64,000 nt of DNA from Streptomyces diastatochromogenes (lineage in GTDB: Bacteria; Actinomycetota; Actinomycetes; Streptomycetales; Streptomycetaceae), in NCBI RefSeq assembly GCF_002242805.1, contig NZ_MCGQ01000006.1:184264-248263 (forward strand), given 5' to 3'. Shown piece after piece: positions 8,141 to 16,883 of the stretch. Position numbers and translations under genes: made by a program. The notes under the pieces were generated by a model. It was not told the origin of the DNA. It made no database searches and saw only the letters and a list, made by a program, of their open reading frames with translations. Each line of letters begins with the position of its first letter. The stretch's first letter is position 1.

Positions 8141-8890
8141 ATGACAGTTCAGGGAAGTCTGAAGAGCAAGGTGGCCCTGGTGACCGGCGGCAGCCGGGGT
8201 ATCGGGGCGGCGGTCGCGCTGCGGCTCGCGCGCGCGGGTGCGGATGTGGCGGTGACCTACGTGCACGGCAAGGAGGCGGCCGAGGACGTGGTACGGGCCG
8301 TGGAGGCGCTGGGGCGCCGGGCGGTGGCCCTGCGCGCCGACTCGGCGGACGCCGGGGAGGCGGCGGGCGCGGCGCAGCGTACGGCGGAGGTGTACGGCGG
8401 GCTCGACGTGCTGGTGAACAACGTGGGCGTGGGGCTGCTGGGCCCGCTGCACACGCTCACTCTGGAGGACGTCGACCGGGTGCTCGCGGTGAACGTGCGC
8501 GGGGTGTTCCTGGCCTCGCAGGCGGCGGCCGCGCGGATGCCGGCCGGCGGGCGGATCGTCACGATCGGTACGTGCATGACGCAGCGGGTGCCGGGGCCGG
8601 GCGGGACGCTGTACGCGACGAGCAAGGCGGCGCTGGTCGGGCTGACGAAGGCGCTCGCGCGCGAGCTGGGGGAACGGGGGATCACCGCGAACATCGTTCA
8701 TCCCGGGCCGACGGACACGGACATGAACCCGGCGTCCGGGCCGTATGCGTCCGCGCAGGCGGGGATGACGGCGTTGGGGCGGTTCGGGACTCCCGACGAG
8801 GTGGCCTCGATGGTGGCCTACCTGGCGGGGCCGGAGGCGGCTTACGTGACGGGCGCGGAGTTCGCGGTCGACGGGGGACACGCGGCCTGA
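8141..8890 (+). CDS. SDR-family NAD(P)-dependent oxidoreductase
   Basis: 249-aa classical short-chain dehydrogenase. The cofactor motif TGGSRGIG is near residues 15-22, the NNVG (NNAG-type) stabilising motif near 92, and the catalytic YATSK (Tyr/Lys pair) near 160. It ends with the AYVTGAEFAVDGGHAA C-terminus typical of FabG-like SDRs. The serine expected about 13 residues before the Tyr is replaced by Thr in TIGTCMTQRV, a tolerated variant. Divergent from the AIM24 gene and convergent with allantoicase across a hairpin terminator. The substrate cannot be assigned. Confidence 0.92.
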   Translation: MTVQGSLKSKVALVTGGSRGIGAAVALRLARAGADVAVTYVHGKEAAEDVVRAVEALGRRAVALRADSADAGEAAGAAQRTAEVYGGLDVLVNNVGVGLLGPLHTLTLEDVDRVLAVNVRGVFLASQAAAARMPAGGRIVTIGTCMTQRVPGPGGTLYATSKAALVGLTKALARELGERGITANIVHPGPTDTDMNPASGPYASAQAGMTALGRFGTPDEVASMVAYLAGPEAAYVTGAEFAVDGGHAA

Positions 8891-8906
8891 GCCTTCCCGG
8901 CGGACA

Positions 8907-8947
8907 CGTGGGGCGCGCCAGTGCTGTCCAGGCCGGTGCGCCCCACG
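8907..8947. terminator. Bidirectional hairpin terminator between SDR and allantoicase genes
   Basis: Perfect 10-bp arms CGTGGGGCGC (8907-8916) and GCGCCCCACG (8938-8947) with a 21-nt loop sit exactly between two convergent stops (8890 and 8964). There is no U-tract, as is usual for Streptomyces terminators. Confidence 0.65.
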
Positions 8948-8963
8948 CGCGTGTGAGGGTGGA

Positions 8964-10094
8964 TCAGCCGCCCAGCTCCTGGTGGCGGGTCGACAGGGCG
9001 GTCGTGCCCGTCTCCGTCAGGGTGCCGTAGAGGCGCAGGCGGGAGATGCCGCCGTCGGGGAAGATGTCCACGCGCGCGTGTGTGCCGACGGCCGGCTGCG
9101 GGAGCACGAAGCGGTGGTTGGTGTCGGGCTGGAGGCGGGTGCGCGGGAGGATCTCGGTCCACTCGCCGCTCTCGCCGTCCTTGACGGAGACGGAGGCCCA
9201 GCCGGCGCTGTTGCCCTTCAGGTAGGCCGTGTCGATCTCGATCGCGCGGATCTGGGACTGGGCGGCCAGCCGGTAGCGGATCCAGTCGTTGCCCTGGTCG
9301 CGGCGGCGGCGGGTCTCCCAGCCGTCGTCCATCTTGCGGGAGCGGCCCGGCTGGATGGTGTTGGTGGCCGGGGAGTAGAAGAGGTTGGAGGCGTCCTCGA
9401 CCTGGCCGCCGTTCTCCAGGGCGACCACGTCGAAGGTGCCGAGGACCGACAGCCACTCGGGGTCGGGTACGACCTCGCCGTACACGCGCAGGCGCGCGAT
9501 GCCGCCGTCGGGGTGCTGGTTGACGCGCAGGTGGGTGAAGCGCTGTTCGACGGAGACGGCGAAGCCGTTCGCCGCGTGGCCGCCCACCGCCGTGCGCGGG
9601 ACCAGCGTCGTCCACTTCACGTCGTCGGACAGCAGCTCCTCGGGCGACGGGGAGCCGGGCACCGAGGCACCCTCGACCGACACGGCCTGGGGGTAGTTGC
9701 CGCGGAAGTGGGCCGTGTCGACGACGATGCCGCGCACGACACCCGGTGCGCCGAGGCGGACCAGCGCCCAGTCGTGGTCCTCGGCCGTGGGCCAGGGGTG
9801 CTCGGCGGAGGCGCCGCGCCGGCGGCGGGTCTCCCAGCCGTCCATGATCTTGCCCTTGTGGCCGAAGTGCTCGGGGTCGAACTCGGCCGCCTCGGGCAGC
9901 AGCAGGTTCTCCCGCTGGGCGAAGAACTCGTCGTTGGCGGCGATGACTCCGGCGCCGAGCTGCCGGTCGGCGAGGTTGGCGTACTGGGTGAAGGGGAAGT
10001 CGACGGTGCGGTAGTCCGCGTACGGGTCGCCTCCTCCGTACGGGTTCGCGTCGCCGGTGAAGCTGGCCCAACTCGAATGTTGCTGCGCCGTCAC
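8964..10094 (-). CDS. alc: Allantoicase
   Basis: 376-aa allantoicase, which hydrolyses allantoate to (S)-ureidoglycolate and urea. It contains two tandem allantoicase (galactose-binding-like beta) domains, each with the signature KIMDGWETRRRR or RKMDDGWETRRRR (about residues 80 and 255), plus VDTAHFRGNYP and IDTAYLKGNSAG. The N-terminus SFTGDANPYGGGDPYADYR-like is characteristic. I choose GTG at 10094, preceded by GAAAGGA; the frame also allows GTG at 10151, which would overlap the allantoinase stop by 4 bp but lacks a clear ribosome site. Second gene of an allB-alc operon, convergent with the SDR gene. Confidence 0.95.
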   Translation of the reverse strand: MTAQQHSSWASFTGDANPYGGGDPYADYRTVDFPFTQYANLADRQLGAGVIAANDEFFAQRENLLLPEAAEFDPEHFGHKGKIMDGWETRRRRGASAEHPWPTAEDHDWALVRLGAPGVVRGIVVDTAHFRGNYPQAVSVEGASVPGSPSPEELLSDDVKWTTLVPRTAVGGHAANGFAVSVEQRFTHLRVNQHPDGGIARLRVYGEVVPDPEWLSVLGTFDVVALENGGQVEDASNLFYSPATNTIQPGRSRKMDDGWETRRRRDQGNDWIRYRLAAQSQIRAIEIDTAYLKGNSAGWASVSVKDGESGEWTEILPRTRLQPDTNHRFVLPQPAVGTHARVDIFPDGGISRLRLYGTLTETGTTALSTRHQELGG

Positions 10095-10147
10095 GGTGAT
10101 CAGGGGTTCCTTTCGGGAGTCGGCGGGGTGCGGGTGCGGAAGGTGGC

Positions 10148-11485
10148 TCACTGGGGGCGGGAGAGCAGCCGGCCCTTCGGCTCGGTGAACTCGCCGTCGG
10201 TGACGATGCGCTCGCCGCGCAGCCAGGTGGACTTCACGACGCCGTACAGGGTCTTACCGGCGTACGCGGTGACCCGGTTGCGGTGCTGGAGGCCGGCCGG
10301 GTCGACGGTGAAGGTCTCGTCCGGGGCGAGCACGGCGAAGTCGGCGTCACGGCCGACCTCGATGGCTCCCTTGTCGCGCAGGCCGGCCAGGGCGGCCGTC
10401 CGCGTGGACATCCAGCGGACGACGTCGTCGAGACCGTGGCCGCGCTTGCGGGCCTCGGTCCACACGGCCGACAGGCTCAGCTGGAGGCCGGAGATGCCGC
10501 CCCACGCGGTGGCGAAGTCGTCGGTCTTCAGGTCGGCCGTCGAGGGCGAGTGGTCGGTGACGACGCAGTCGATGACGCCGTCGGCCAGCGCCTGCCAGAG
10601 CAGGTCCTGGTTGGCGGCCTCGCGGATGGGCGGGCAGCACTTGAACTCGCTGGCGCCGTCGGGGACTTCCTCGGCCGTCAGTGTCAGGTAGTGCGGGCAG
10701 GTCTCGACCGTGACCCGGACGCCCTCCTCGCGGGCGGCGGCGATCAGCGGCAGGGCGTCGCTGGAGGACAGGTGCAGGATGTGCACGCGCGCCCCCAGGC
10801 GCCTGGCCTGGGCGATGAGGCTCGCGATGGCCGTGTCCTCGGCGTCGCGCGGGCGGGAGGCCAGGAAGTCGGCGTACTTGGGGCCGCCCTGCTGCGGGGC
10901 GGCGGCGAGGTGGTGCGGGTCCTCGGCGTGCACGATGAGGAGGCCGTCGAAGCCGGCGATCTCCGCCAGGGACTGGGCGAGCCGGTCCTGGTCGAGGTGC
11001 GGGAACTCGTCCACGCCCGACGGCGACAGGAACGCCTTGAAGCCGAAGACCCCGGCGTCGTGCAGCGGGCGCAGGTCCTTGACGTTGTCGGGCAGGGCGC
11101 CGCCCCAGAAGCCGACGTCGATGTGCGCCTTGTCGGCGGCGACCCGCTGCTTCACCCGCAGGTTCTCGACCGTCGTGGTCGGCGGGAGGGAGTTGAGGGG
11201 CATGTCGACGAGCGTCGTGATGCCGCCGGCCGCCGCCGCGCGCGTGGCGGTCCAGAAGCCCTCCCACTCGGTGCGGCCCGGGTCGTTGACGTGCACGTGG
11301 GTGTCGACCAGGCCGGGCAGCAGGACGTGGTCGCCGAAGTCCTCCAGGCGTGCCGTGGCCGGGACCTCGGCGTCGTACGGCAGTACGGCCGTGATCTTGC
11401 CGGCGGACACGGTGACCGTGGCGGCCCGCGTCCCTTCCGGAGTGATGACGCGCGTCGAGCGCAGCACCAGTTCAGCGTCGGACAC
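10148..11485 (-). CDS. allB: Allantoinase
   Basis: 445-aa cyclic amidohydrolase converting (S)-allantoin to allantoate. Metal and catalytic motifs of the dihydroorotase/allantoinase family are all present: [10 protein letters not shown] (HxH, about residues 58-67), the carbamylated Lys in [15 protein letters not shown] (about 150), [18 protein letters not shown], and VTDHSPS with the catalytic Asp (about 314). First gene of the allB-alc operon. The 273-bp region upstream, shared with the divergent IclR gene, carries several palindromes that also occur before malate synthase and the urate operon. Induction by allantoin or glyoxylate through the IclR protein is expected. Confidence 0.96.
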   Translation of the reverse strand: MSDAELVLRSTRVITPEGTRAATVTVSAGKITAVLPYDAEVPATARLEDFGDHVLLPGLVDTHVHVNDPGRTEWEGFWTATRAAAAGGITTLVDMPLNSLPPTTTVENLRVKQRVAADKAHIDVGFWGGALPDNVKDLRPLHDAGVFGFKAFLSPSGVDEFPHLDQDRLAQSLAEIAGFDGLLIVHAEDPHHLAAAPQQGGPKYADFLASRPRDAEDTAIASLIAQARRLGARVHILHLSSSDALPLIAAAREEGVRVTVETCPHYLTLTAEEVPDGASEFKCCPPIREAANQDLLWQALADGVIDCVVTDHSPSTADLKTDDFATAWGGISGLQLSLSAVWTEARKRGHGLDDVVRWMSTRTAALAGLRDKGAIEVGRDADFAVLAPDETFTVDPAGLQHRNRVTAYAGKTLYGVVKSTWLRGERIVTDGEFTEPKGRLLSRPQ

Positions 11486-11505
11486 CCGAACCCCTCTCTC
11501 TGCCG

Positions 11506-11565
11506 CCGTTTACTTCCAGGAAACGGGATTTACACCCACGTAACGGAATTCAACGTTCTGTTGAA
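11506..11565. promoter_or_regulatory. Putative AllR operators in the allB promoter
   Basis: Two inverted repeats lie 21-80 bp upstream of allB. 11506-11526 has arms CCGTTT and AAACGG around an inner TTCCAGGAA. 11549-11565 is TTCAAC-GTTCT-GTTGAA, a perfect 6+5+6 palindrome. Its core TCAAC-N5-GTTGA recurs before uraD (52545-52559) and, as TCAAC-N5-ATTGA, before malate synthase (17551-17565). Binding by the IclR protein is inferred. Confidence 0.55.
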
Positions 11566-11642
11566 GGAGTCTTCACTCCCGCCACCCCGCCGTCAAGAGG
11601 CACACTTCTGGGCAGTACTCCACGAGTGCCCACTCTGGACGT

Positions 11643-11667
11643 TTCCACAAAGCGGAATTAGAATTCC
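11643..11667. promoter_or_regulatory. Putative AllR operator near the regulator's own promoter
   Basis: TTCC-ACAAAGC-GGAA (11643-11657) overlaps the perfect palindrome GGAATTAGAATTCC (11654-11667), 92-116 bp before the IclR gene. The first element matches TTCC-ACAATGA-GGAA upstream of malate synthase at 17568-17582 in 13 of 15 positions. GGAA/TTCC half-sites are typical of IclR-family operators. Autoregulation is inferred. Confidence 0.5.
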
Positions 11668-11758
11668 AGCAAGCAGAACGTAGCTACGTACAAGCAGGGA
11701 GTCAACCGACTGCCGGGTAGGCTTCTGCCCTTCCTGCCAGTCCCGAAAGGAACGCGCC

Positions 11759-12553
11759 GTGCCGACGTCCAACGCCAGCACCACCGACTCCGCCAAATCC
11801 TCCGCCAGCGGCGGGGTCCAGTCCCTGGAGCGTGCCTTCGACCTGCTCGAGCGGATGGCGGACGCGGGCGGCGAAGTCGGCCTCAGCGAGCTGTCCGCGA
11901 CCAGCGGGCTGCCGCTGCCCACCATCCACCGCCTGATGCGCACGCTGGTGGCCTGCGGCTACGTACGCCAGCAGCCGAACCGGCGGTACGCGCTCGGCCC
12001 TCGGCTGATCCGGCTCGGCGAATCCTCGTCCCGGCTGCTCGGCACCTGGGCGCGACCGTACCTCGCCCGCCTGGTCGAGGAGACCGGCGAGACGGCGAAC
12101 ATGGCGCTGCTGGACGGTGACGAGATCGTGTACGTGGCGCAGGTGCCGTCGAAGCACTCGATGCGGATGTTCACGGAAGTGGGCCGGCGGGTGTTGCCGC
12201 ACTCGACGGGTGTGGGGAAGGCGCTGCTGGCTTCCGTGCCCGACGCGGAGGTGCGCGCGCTTCTCTCCCGCACCGGCATGCCGGCCGCGACGGAGAAGAC
12301 CATCACCACGCCGGACGGGTTCCTGGCCGCGCTGGAGGATGTACGTCGGCTGGGTTACGCCGTGGACGACAACGAGCAGGAGATCGGGGTGCGGTGCCTC
12401 GCGGTGTCCGTGCCGGACTCGCCCACGGCGGCGGCGATCTCGATCTCCGGGCCCGCGGGACGGGTCACCGAGGCGGCGACGGACAAGATCGTGCCGGTAC
12501 TGCAGGGGATCGCCGTGGAGCTTTCCCAGGCGCTGGCGAGTTCTGGCACCTGA
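11759..12553 (+). CDS. IclR-family regulator, AllR-like
   Basis: 264-aa IclR-family regulator. The N-terminal winged HTH (about residues 18-85) reads GGVQSLERAFDLLERMADAGG...SGLPLPTIHRLMRTLVACGYV. The C-terminal IclR effector domain (about 95-255) has TGETANMALLDGDEIVYVAQVPS, LPHSTGVGKALLAS and the late Cys in EIGVRCLAVSVPD. GTG at 11759 follows AAAGGAA. Divergence from allB-alc and the shared operator motifs argue it is the AllR-type repressor of allantoin use, relieved by allantoin-derived glyoxylate or a related compound in known cases. Specific ligand binding cannot be read from the sequence. Confidence 0.9.
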   Translation: MPTSNASTTDSAKSSASGGVQSLERAFDLLERMADAGGEVGLSELSATSGLPLPTIHRLMRTLVACGYVRQQPNRRYALGPRLIRLGESSSRLLGTWARPYLARLVEETGETANMALLDGDEIVYVAQVPSKHSMRMFTEVGRRVLPHSTGVGKALLASVPDAEVRALLSRTGMPAATEKTITTPDGFLAALEDVRRLGYAVDDNEQEIGVRCLAVSVPDSPTAAAISISGPAGRVTEAATDKIVPVLQGIAVELSQALASSGT

Positions 12554-12605
12554 GGGGAGCGGACCGCGGATCGTCGCGTGGCCGCGGGTGTGCGGCCCCC
12601 CGGCG

Positions 12606-15600
12606 TCAGGGCTGCTTCAAGGTGAAGCGTGAGATCGCGTGGGGGTCGTTCGCCGGGAACGTGACGACCTCGCCCTTGTCGGTCAGGGCGACGAAGACAC
12701 GGCTGCTGTCCGGGCTGACCGCGATGTCCGAGGCCAGGCCGGGGAGATCGACGGGCCTGGCCAGGGTCCTCATCGTGGCGGTGTCGATGACGAAGAGCTG
12801 TCCGTCGTAGTCCTGGTTTGCCACGTAGAGGCGGCGGCCGTCGGGGCTGACCGCCACCCGGTGACCGAAGAAGCTCAGTGGCACGCTCGTCCGGCCCTCG
12901 ACCGTGCCGGTCCGCGTGTCCACGGCCACGACGGTGCTGGTGTCCTTGCCGTCCTCCACCACGTAGAGGCGGGAGTCGTCGATGGGGTCGAAAGCCAGGT
13001 CGACGGCCTCGTCGGCGAGCTGGACGGGGCTGCCGACGGGCTTGCCGTCGGCCAGGCCGTACCCGGTGACCGTGCTGCCCTTGCCCGTGTAGATCCGGGT
13101 GCCTTCGTTGTTCACCGCGGCGACCTGCCACCCCTTGCCGGGGGTGACGGTACGTACGGTGAGCTTGACGTTCTTGGTGTCGATCGCCGACCAGGCCCCG
13201 GAGGGAGTGCCGGCCACCCAGGCTCGGTCCCCGGTGGTGACGTGGATCATGGAGGGCCTGCCGCTCAGTCGCAGGGGATCGCCGAAGGGCTCCATCTCCT
13301 CGGTGGCGACGACCGTCACGGTGCCGCCATAGGGCTGGGCCAGATACAGATAGCGTCCGTCCCTCGTGAGCGCCGCGTCGTTCGCGGCCTTCACGAGGAG
13401 CGTGCGGCGCCCGGTCGTCCGGCCCGTCGCCGGATCCAGCACCGTGACCTCTCCCGACAGACCCTCGGGCTTCTCCTGCGAGGCCCGGCGCAGCAGACTC
13501 ACCACATAGAGCCGGTCGCCGTGCGGGCTGAGCACCAGGTCGAGCGGCTGCACCGCGACACGCGCGCGGTGCAGCCGGACATCGACGACGGCACCGGCCG
13601 AGCCCGCCAGCAGGGGCAGGACGACCAGCGCCGCCATCAGAACTCTCCCTCGCGGTCGCGCCACGGGCCGCTCGGCCGTCCTGGCCCAGCGGGCCAGTAC
13701 GGTCGTGAGCAGCAGCAGGGCCACCAGGGCCCCGGCGGCGAGCGCGACGTTGTCGAGGGACTCCTGGTAGAACGAGGTGAATCGCGCCCGGGTGGCGGCG
13801 GCCACCGCCAGGGTGCCCGCGGCCCAGCCCAGCACCAGGCAGTAGCCGAACCGGCGCGGAGCCACGGCCGCCGCGCACCCGGGCACCGCGAGCGCGGCCA
13901 CCACGACCACCACGAAGGCGTGGGAGCTCAGCGCGAGATCCGGGTAGTCGAAGTACTCCCGCAGCCCCGCGGACTCGTCCAGCAGCAGTACGCCGGCCAG
14001 GGCTCCGACGACGGCCACACCGCAGGCCGTGCCCACCACCACGTAGCTCCACAGCGCCCGGGGCGGCCGGAGGTCGAAGCGCACCTCCGGGTTCCTGATC
14101 AGGGCGGCCAGGGCGAGGCATGCGGCGGCCAGGAGTGCGGCGTGCGCGGCGAGTCCCAACGGGATGGCCGCGTCCGGCGCATGCGGATCACCGGCGGCCG
14201 ACCCGGCGAAGTACACCAGCCCCCACAGCGAGGCGGTCGCGGCCCCGAGCACCAGGCCCGGTCCGGTCAGCGCTCCAGCGCGGGGGACCAGGGTGCACAC
14301 TCCCCCGGCAAGAGCGACCCCGGCCAGGCCGGCCAAGTACCAGGTGATGCTGCCCCACTCCTCGGAGGAGAACCGGGCGTATGCCTCGTTGCGCTGCAGC
14401 AGCGCTCCCATCGTCAGCGCGACCGCGAGCAGGGCCGACCCACCGCAGAGCGTCCGGAGACTCAACGCGCGCGTGAGCGTTCGGAGCCACTGCAGGCCGC
14501 TCGACGCGGCTGCAGGCCACCAGTCCGCCAAGACCACCCACGCTTCGACAAGCGCAACTACGAGAGCCGTCGGCAGCGGTCCGGTCTCCGCGGGCGCGTC
14601 GCCCTGCGCCCGCGGAGACGGCGCTGTCCGGGCATCCGCGCCGCCGGGCCGCGATGGCACCGGCGTCACCCGCGCACCCATCCCACCGGGCTGCGATCCC
14701 ATCGGCGTCGCCTGCGTACCCTCCCCGCCGGACTGCGAACCCACCGGCGTCCGGGCCCCCGCGCCACCCCGCTGCGATCCCACAGGCGTCACCCGCGCAT
14801 CCACCCCACCGGGCTGCGGCGGCACCGGCGTCACCCGCACACCCTCCCCAGCCGGCTGCGACGGCACCGGCCTCTCCCGCACACCCTCCCCACCCGGCCG
14901 CGGGACCACCACCGGCGTCGCGGTGCCCGCCCCGCCCAGCAGCCGTTCCGCCGCCTGGGACACCATGCGGCTGTCGTCTTCCGCCAGCCGCCCGATCTCC
15001 TGCTCCACCTTGGCTCGGACCACCTCGTTCCCCAGCCGGCGCAGATGGTCGAGCACCTCCAGCGCGGACAGGCGTTCGGCCGCGAGCGGGCTCGCCAGGG
15101 CGTGGCCGAGATGGGCGGGCAGCGACCAGTTGACGTTGCGGGCGATGACGATCCGGCCCTCGACGCTGTTCCGCATCATCGGCCGCTGCTGCGGCATCTC
15201 GTCGATCACGTGGTCGTGGACGTAGCGGTACAGCTCGTCCATGGTGATGTTGCCGTCGCCGTCCAGGTCGGCGCTGCCCTCACGCAGGCCCTCGACGAGG
15301 TGGCGGGTGAAGACCGACTGGTCGGCGGAGCCGCTGAGCCGGTCGCCCTCGAACGCGTACCTGATGGCGTCGGACGCAGTGAGCACGATCTGGCCCGAGC
15401 CGTGGAACTGTGCGAACGTGTGCACCCCGTCGTCGGCCCTGGGGACGCGGCCCTCCGGGTAGGCCCCGCTGTAGCAGCAGTCCAGGATCAGCACCTTGCG
15501 GCGCGAGGCGCAGTCGGACAGGGCCTGGTCGACCTGCGCGGCGGGCAGCGAGGTGAACAGCGGGCGTTCCCTGCGCGTGTTCCGCATCGCCAGATACAGG

Positions 15601-15866
15601 CGGCCGTCCTCGTCCTTGAGGCCGTGGCCGGTGAAGTAGAGCAGCACGAGGTCGTCGGTGCGGCGGCCCTCGAAGAGGTCGGCCACCGCCTCGCCGACCC
15701 GGTGGTGGGGTTCATTGACGAGCGTTCTGACGTCGAATCCGGCGATCTCCGGGTCGCGCAGCACCGCGGCGAGCGCCTCGACGTCGTGGGCCGGGGCGGT
15801 CAGCCGCCGCAGCCCTGGGTCCTCGTGTTCGTAGGTGGCGATCAGCAGCGCCAACCGGCGGCTCAT
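12606..15866 (-). CDS. Caspase-family protease with membrane domain and C-terminal beta-propeller
   Basis: 1086-aa multidomain protein. The N-terminal peptidase C14 domain (about 1-240) has the catalytic His81 in LLYFTGHGLKDEDGRLYLAM and Cys131 in KVLILDCCYSGAYP. Within it, DLDGDGNITMDE (about 200-211) looks like an EF-hand calcium loop. A proline/glycine-rich linker of 14-15-aa repeats follows (about 310-410). Next come nine or ten hydrophobic segments, and the C-terminal half is a YVTN/lactonase-like propeller with repeated DGRRLYVANQ-type blades. Topology suggests a cytoplasmic protease and an outside propeller, perhaps a sensor. ATG at 15866 overlaps the EACC1 stop by 4 bp. Probably a conflict-system effector; the target is unknown. 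Confidence 0.88.
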   Translation of the reverse strand: MSRRLALLIATYEHEDPGLRRLTAPAHDVEALAAVLRDPEIAGFDVRTLVNEPHHRVGEAVADLFEGRRTDDLVLLYFTGHGLKDEDGRLYLAMRNTRRERPLFTSLPAAQVDQALSDCASRRKVLILDCCYSGAYPEGRVPRADDGVHTFAQFHGSGQIVLTASDAIRYAFEGDRLSGSADQSVFTRHLVEGLREGSADLDGDGNITMDELYRYVHDHVIDEMPQQRPMMRNSVEGRIVIARNVNWSLPAHLGHALASPLAAERLSALEVLDHLRRLGNEVVRAKVEQEIGRLAEDDSRMVSQAAERLLGGAGTATPVVVPRPGGEGVRERPVPSQPAGEGVRVTPVPPQPGGVDARVTPVGSQRGGAGARTPVGSQSGGEGTQATPMGSQPGGMGARVTPVPSRPGGADARTAPSPRAQGDAPAETGPLPTALVVALVEAWVVLADWWPAAASSGLQWLRTLTRALSLRTLCGGSALLAVALTMGALLQRNEAYARFSSEEWGSITWYLAGLAGVALAGGVCTLVPRAGALTGPGLVLGAATASLWGLVYFAGSAAGDPHAPDAAIPLGLAAHAALLAAACLALAALIRNPEVRFDLRPPRALWSYVVVGTACGVAVVGALAGVLLLDESAGLREYFDYPDLALSSHAFVVVVVAALAVPGCAAAVAPRRFGYCLVLGWAAGTLAVAAATRARFTSFYQESLDNVALAAGALVALLLLTTVLARWARTAERPVARPRGRVLMAALVVLPLLAGSAGAVVDVRLHRARVAVQPLDLVLSPHGDRLYVVSLLRRASQEKPEGLSGEVTVLDPATGRTTGRRTLLVKAANDAALTRDGRYLYLAQPYGGTVTVVATEEMEPFGDPLRLSGRPSMIHVTTGDRAWVAGTPSGAWSAIDTKNVKLTVRTVTPGKGWQVAAVNNEGTRIYTGKGSTVTGYGLADGKPVGSPVQLADEAVDLAFDPIDDSRLYVVEDGKDTSTVVAVDTRTGTVEGRTSVPLSFFGHRVAVSPDGRRLYVANQDYDGQLFVIDTATMRTLARPVDLPGLASDIAVSPDSSRVFVALTDKGEVVTFPANDPHAISRFTLKQP
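14640..14930. repeat. In-frame minisatellite encoding the caspase linker
   Basis: About six degenerate units of 42-45 bp inside the caspase gene encode the linker as repeats of the type PGGxGARVTPVxSQ. The period is a multiple of 3 so the frame is kept. It separates protease and membrane domains, and its copy number is likely to vary between strains. Confidence 0.75.
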
Positions 15867-16309
15867 GACGCGTCGGAGTCCGTGCGGTGTCCGTCGGTGT
15901 GGCGGCGTACGAAGGCCTCGACGAGGGCGGCCCGCTCCGCATCGGTGGGACCCGGGAGTTCCAGGGTGTCGCCGTCGATGGTGACGACGAGGACGTCCCG
16001 TTCGGAGCGGCGCGCGAGCCAGTCGCTGAGGGTGCCGACCAGTGCCGTGAGTACGCCACCGGAAGCGCTCAGCGCGACGATGATCGCGCCGATGGTGACC
16101 GGGTCGCCTTTCGCGCCGGGCGGGGGCGGCGGTCCGGCCGACTCCGCGGCGACCGAGATGACGCCCCTCAACTCCTTTATCTCTCTTCGGAGTTGCCGGG
16201 TGATCCGGTCCGCTCTGGCGGGGTCGGTGTCCGGATCCAGGTCGATCCGAAGCCATACGGTCGGTTCGGGGTCCGGGGCGGACTCGTCCCACAGGCTCGT
16301 CGCGTTCAT
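15863..16309 (-). CDS. EACC1-like effector-associated protein
   Basis: 148-aa protein with the layout of Effector-Associated Constant Component 1. An N-terminal beta/alpha stretch PTVWLRIDLDPDTDPARADRI...LRREIKEL is followed by a proline-rich linker (PPPPPG), a hydrophobic helix VTIGAIIVALSASGGVLTALVGTLSDWLA and a C-terminal strand pair RDVLVVTIDGDTLELPG. EACC1 proteins are encoded beside variable effectors, including caspases, in actinobacterial ternary conflict systems. Here the stop overlaps the caspase start by 4 bp (ATGA), so the two are made together. The adaptor/autoinhibition role is inferred from that literature. Confidence 0.82.
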   Translation of the reverse strand: MNATSLWDESAPDPEPTVWLRIDLDPDTDPARADRITRQLRREIKELRGVISVAAESAGPPPPPGAKGDPVTIGAIIVALSASGGVLTALVGTLSDWLARRSERDVLVVTIDGDTLELPGPTDAERAALVEAFVRRHTDGHRTDSDAS

Positions 16310-16426
16310 ACACAGCCCCCCGTTTTCGTATGACCATCGACGCGGCGTATCGACAGTGTGGCGGGCTGGAGGAGACGGCCGCAGTCTTTCGTGGAAGTTG
16401 TCAACCGAGCTTGACGGAAGGCCGGT

Positions 16427-16753
16427 TCAACCGCCCGGCCGGTCGCGCGGCGGCTCCCCGAACAGGTCCACCGCCTCCCGCACCCCCGACAGGCCCCGCG
16501 CCAGCGCGCTCACCGAGCCGATCGCACCCGCTATCAGTAACAGGGACCTGCGCAGGCGTGGGATCTCCGGCATACCGCCGGCGGCCATCGCGGCCAGGGT
16601 GGCCAGTTCGTCCTCGGCTATGTCCCGGTCGGGGAACTCCGACGGGAGTGCCGCCAGCTCGCGGCGCAGGCGGGACACGGCGGTCCGCAGTTCCGCCACT
16701 CTGGTGTCCTCGTCGCTGCCGGTCACCGACCTCTGCCCCAAGCTCCGCAACAC
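16427..16753 (-). CDS. DUF5955-type small protein
   Basis: 108-aa protein I recognise as the Streptomyces DUF5955 pattern: LRSLGQRSVTGSDEDTRVAELRTAVSRLRRELAALPSEFPDRDIAEDELATL, then a hydrophobic helix LRRSLLLIAGAIGSVSALA and the ending LFGEPPRDRPGG. The first half is predicted to be a coiled coil (leucine heptads in the SRLRRELAAL region). GTG at 16753 (or the next codon TTG) follows a strong GGGGGGAGGG. The open frame extends upstream to 17152 only as an antisense shadow of the nucleotidyltransferase. No function is known. Similar short coiled-coil/helix proteins often sit near NTPase or effector genes in Streptomyces. Confidence 0.75.
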   Translation of the reverse strand: MLRSLGQRSVTGSDEDTRVAELRTAVSRLRRELAALPSEFPDRDIAEDELATLAAMAAGGMPEIPRLRRSLLLIAGAIGSVSALARGLSGVREAVDLFGEPPRDRPGG

Positions 16754-16883
16754 AGCCCTCCCCCCTCGCACGCCCTCGTGCGCGGGCCAGTAAACGCCAC
16801 GCCGTGCGGCGGCGCCACAGCGCGGACCGAAATTCAGCCCAAGGAAACCGGCCGCCGCGGCCCGCGTCAGGTATGCAGGACGC

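Noticed and set aside
12639..16793. A 1384-codon open frame antisense to the caspase/EACC1 genes
   Set aside because: It is the antisense shadow of the caspase reading frame, with Gly/Arg/His/Gln-rich composition and no recognisable domain.
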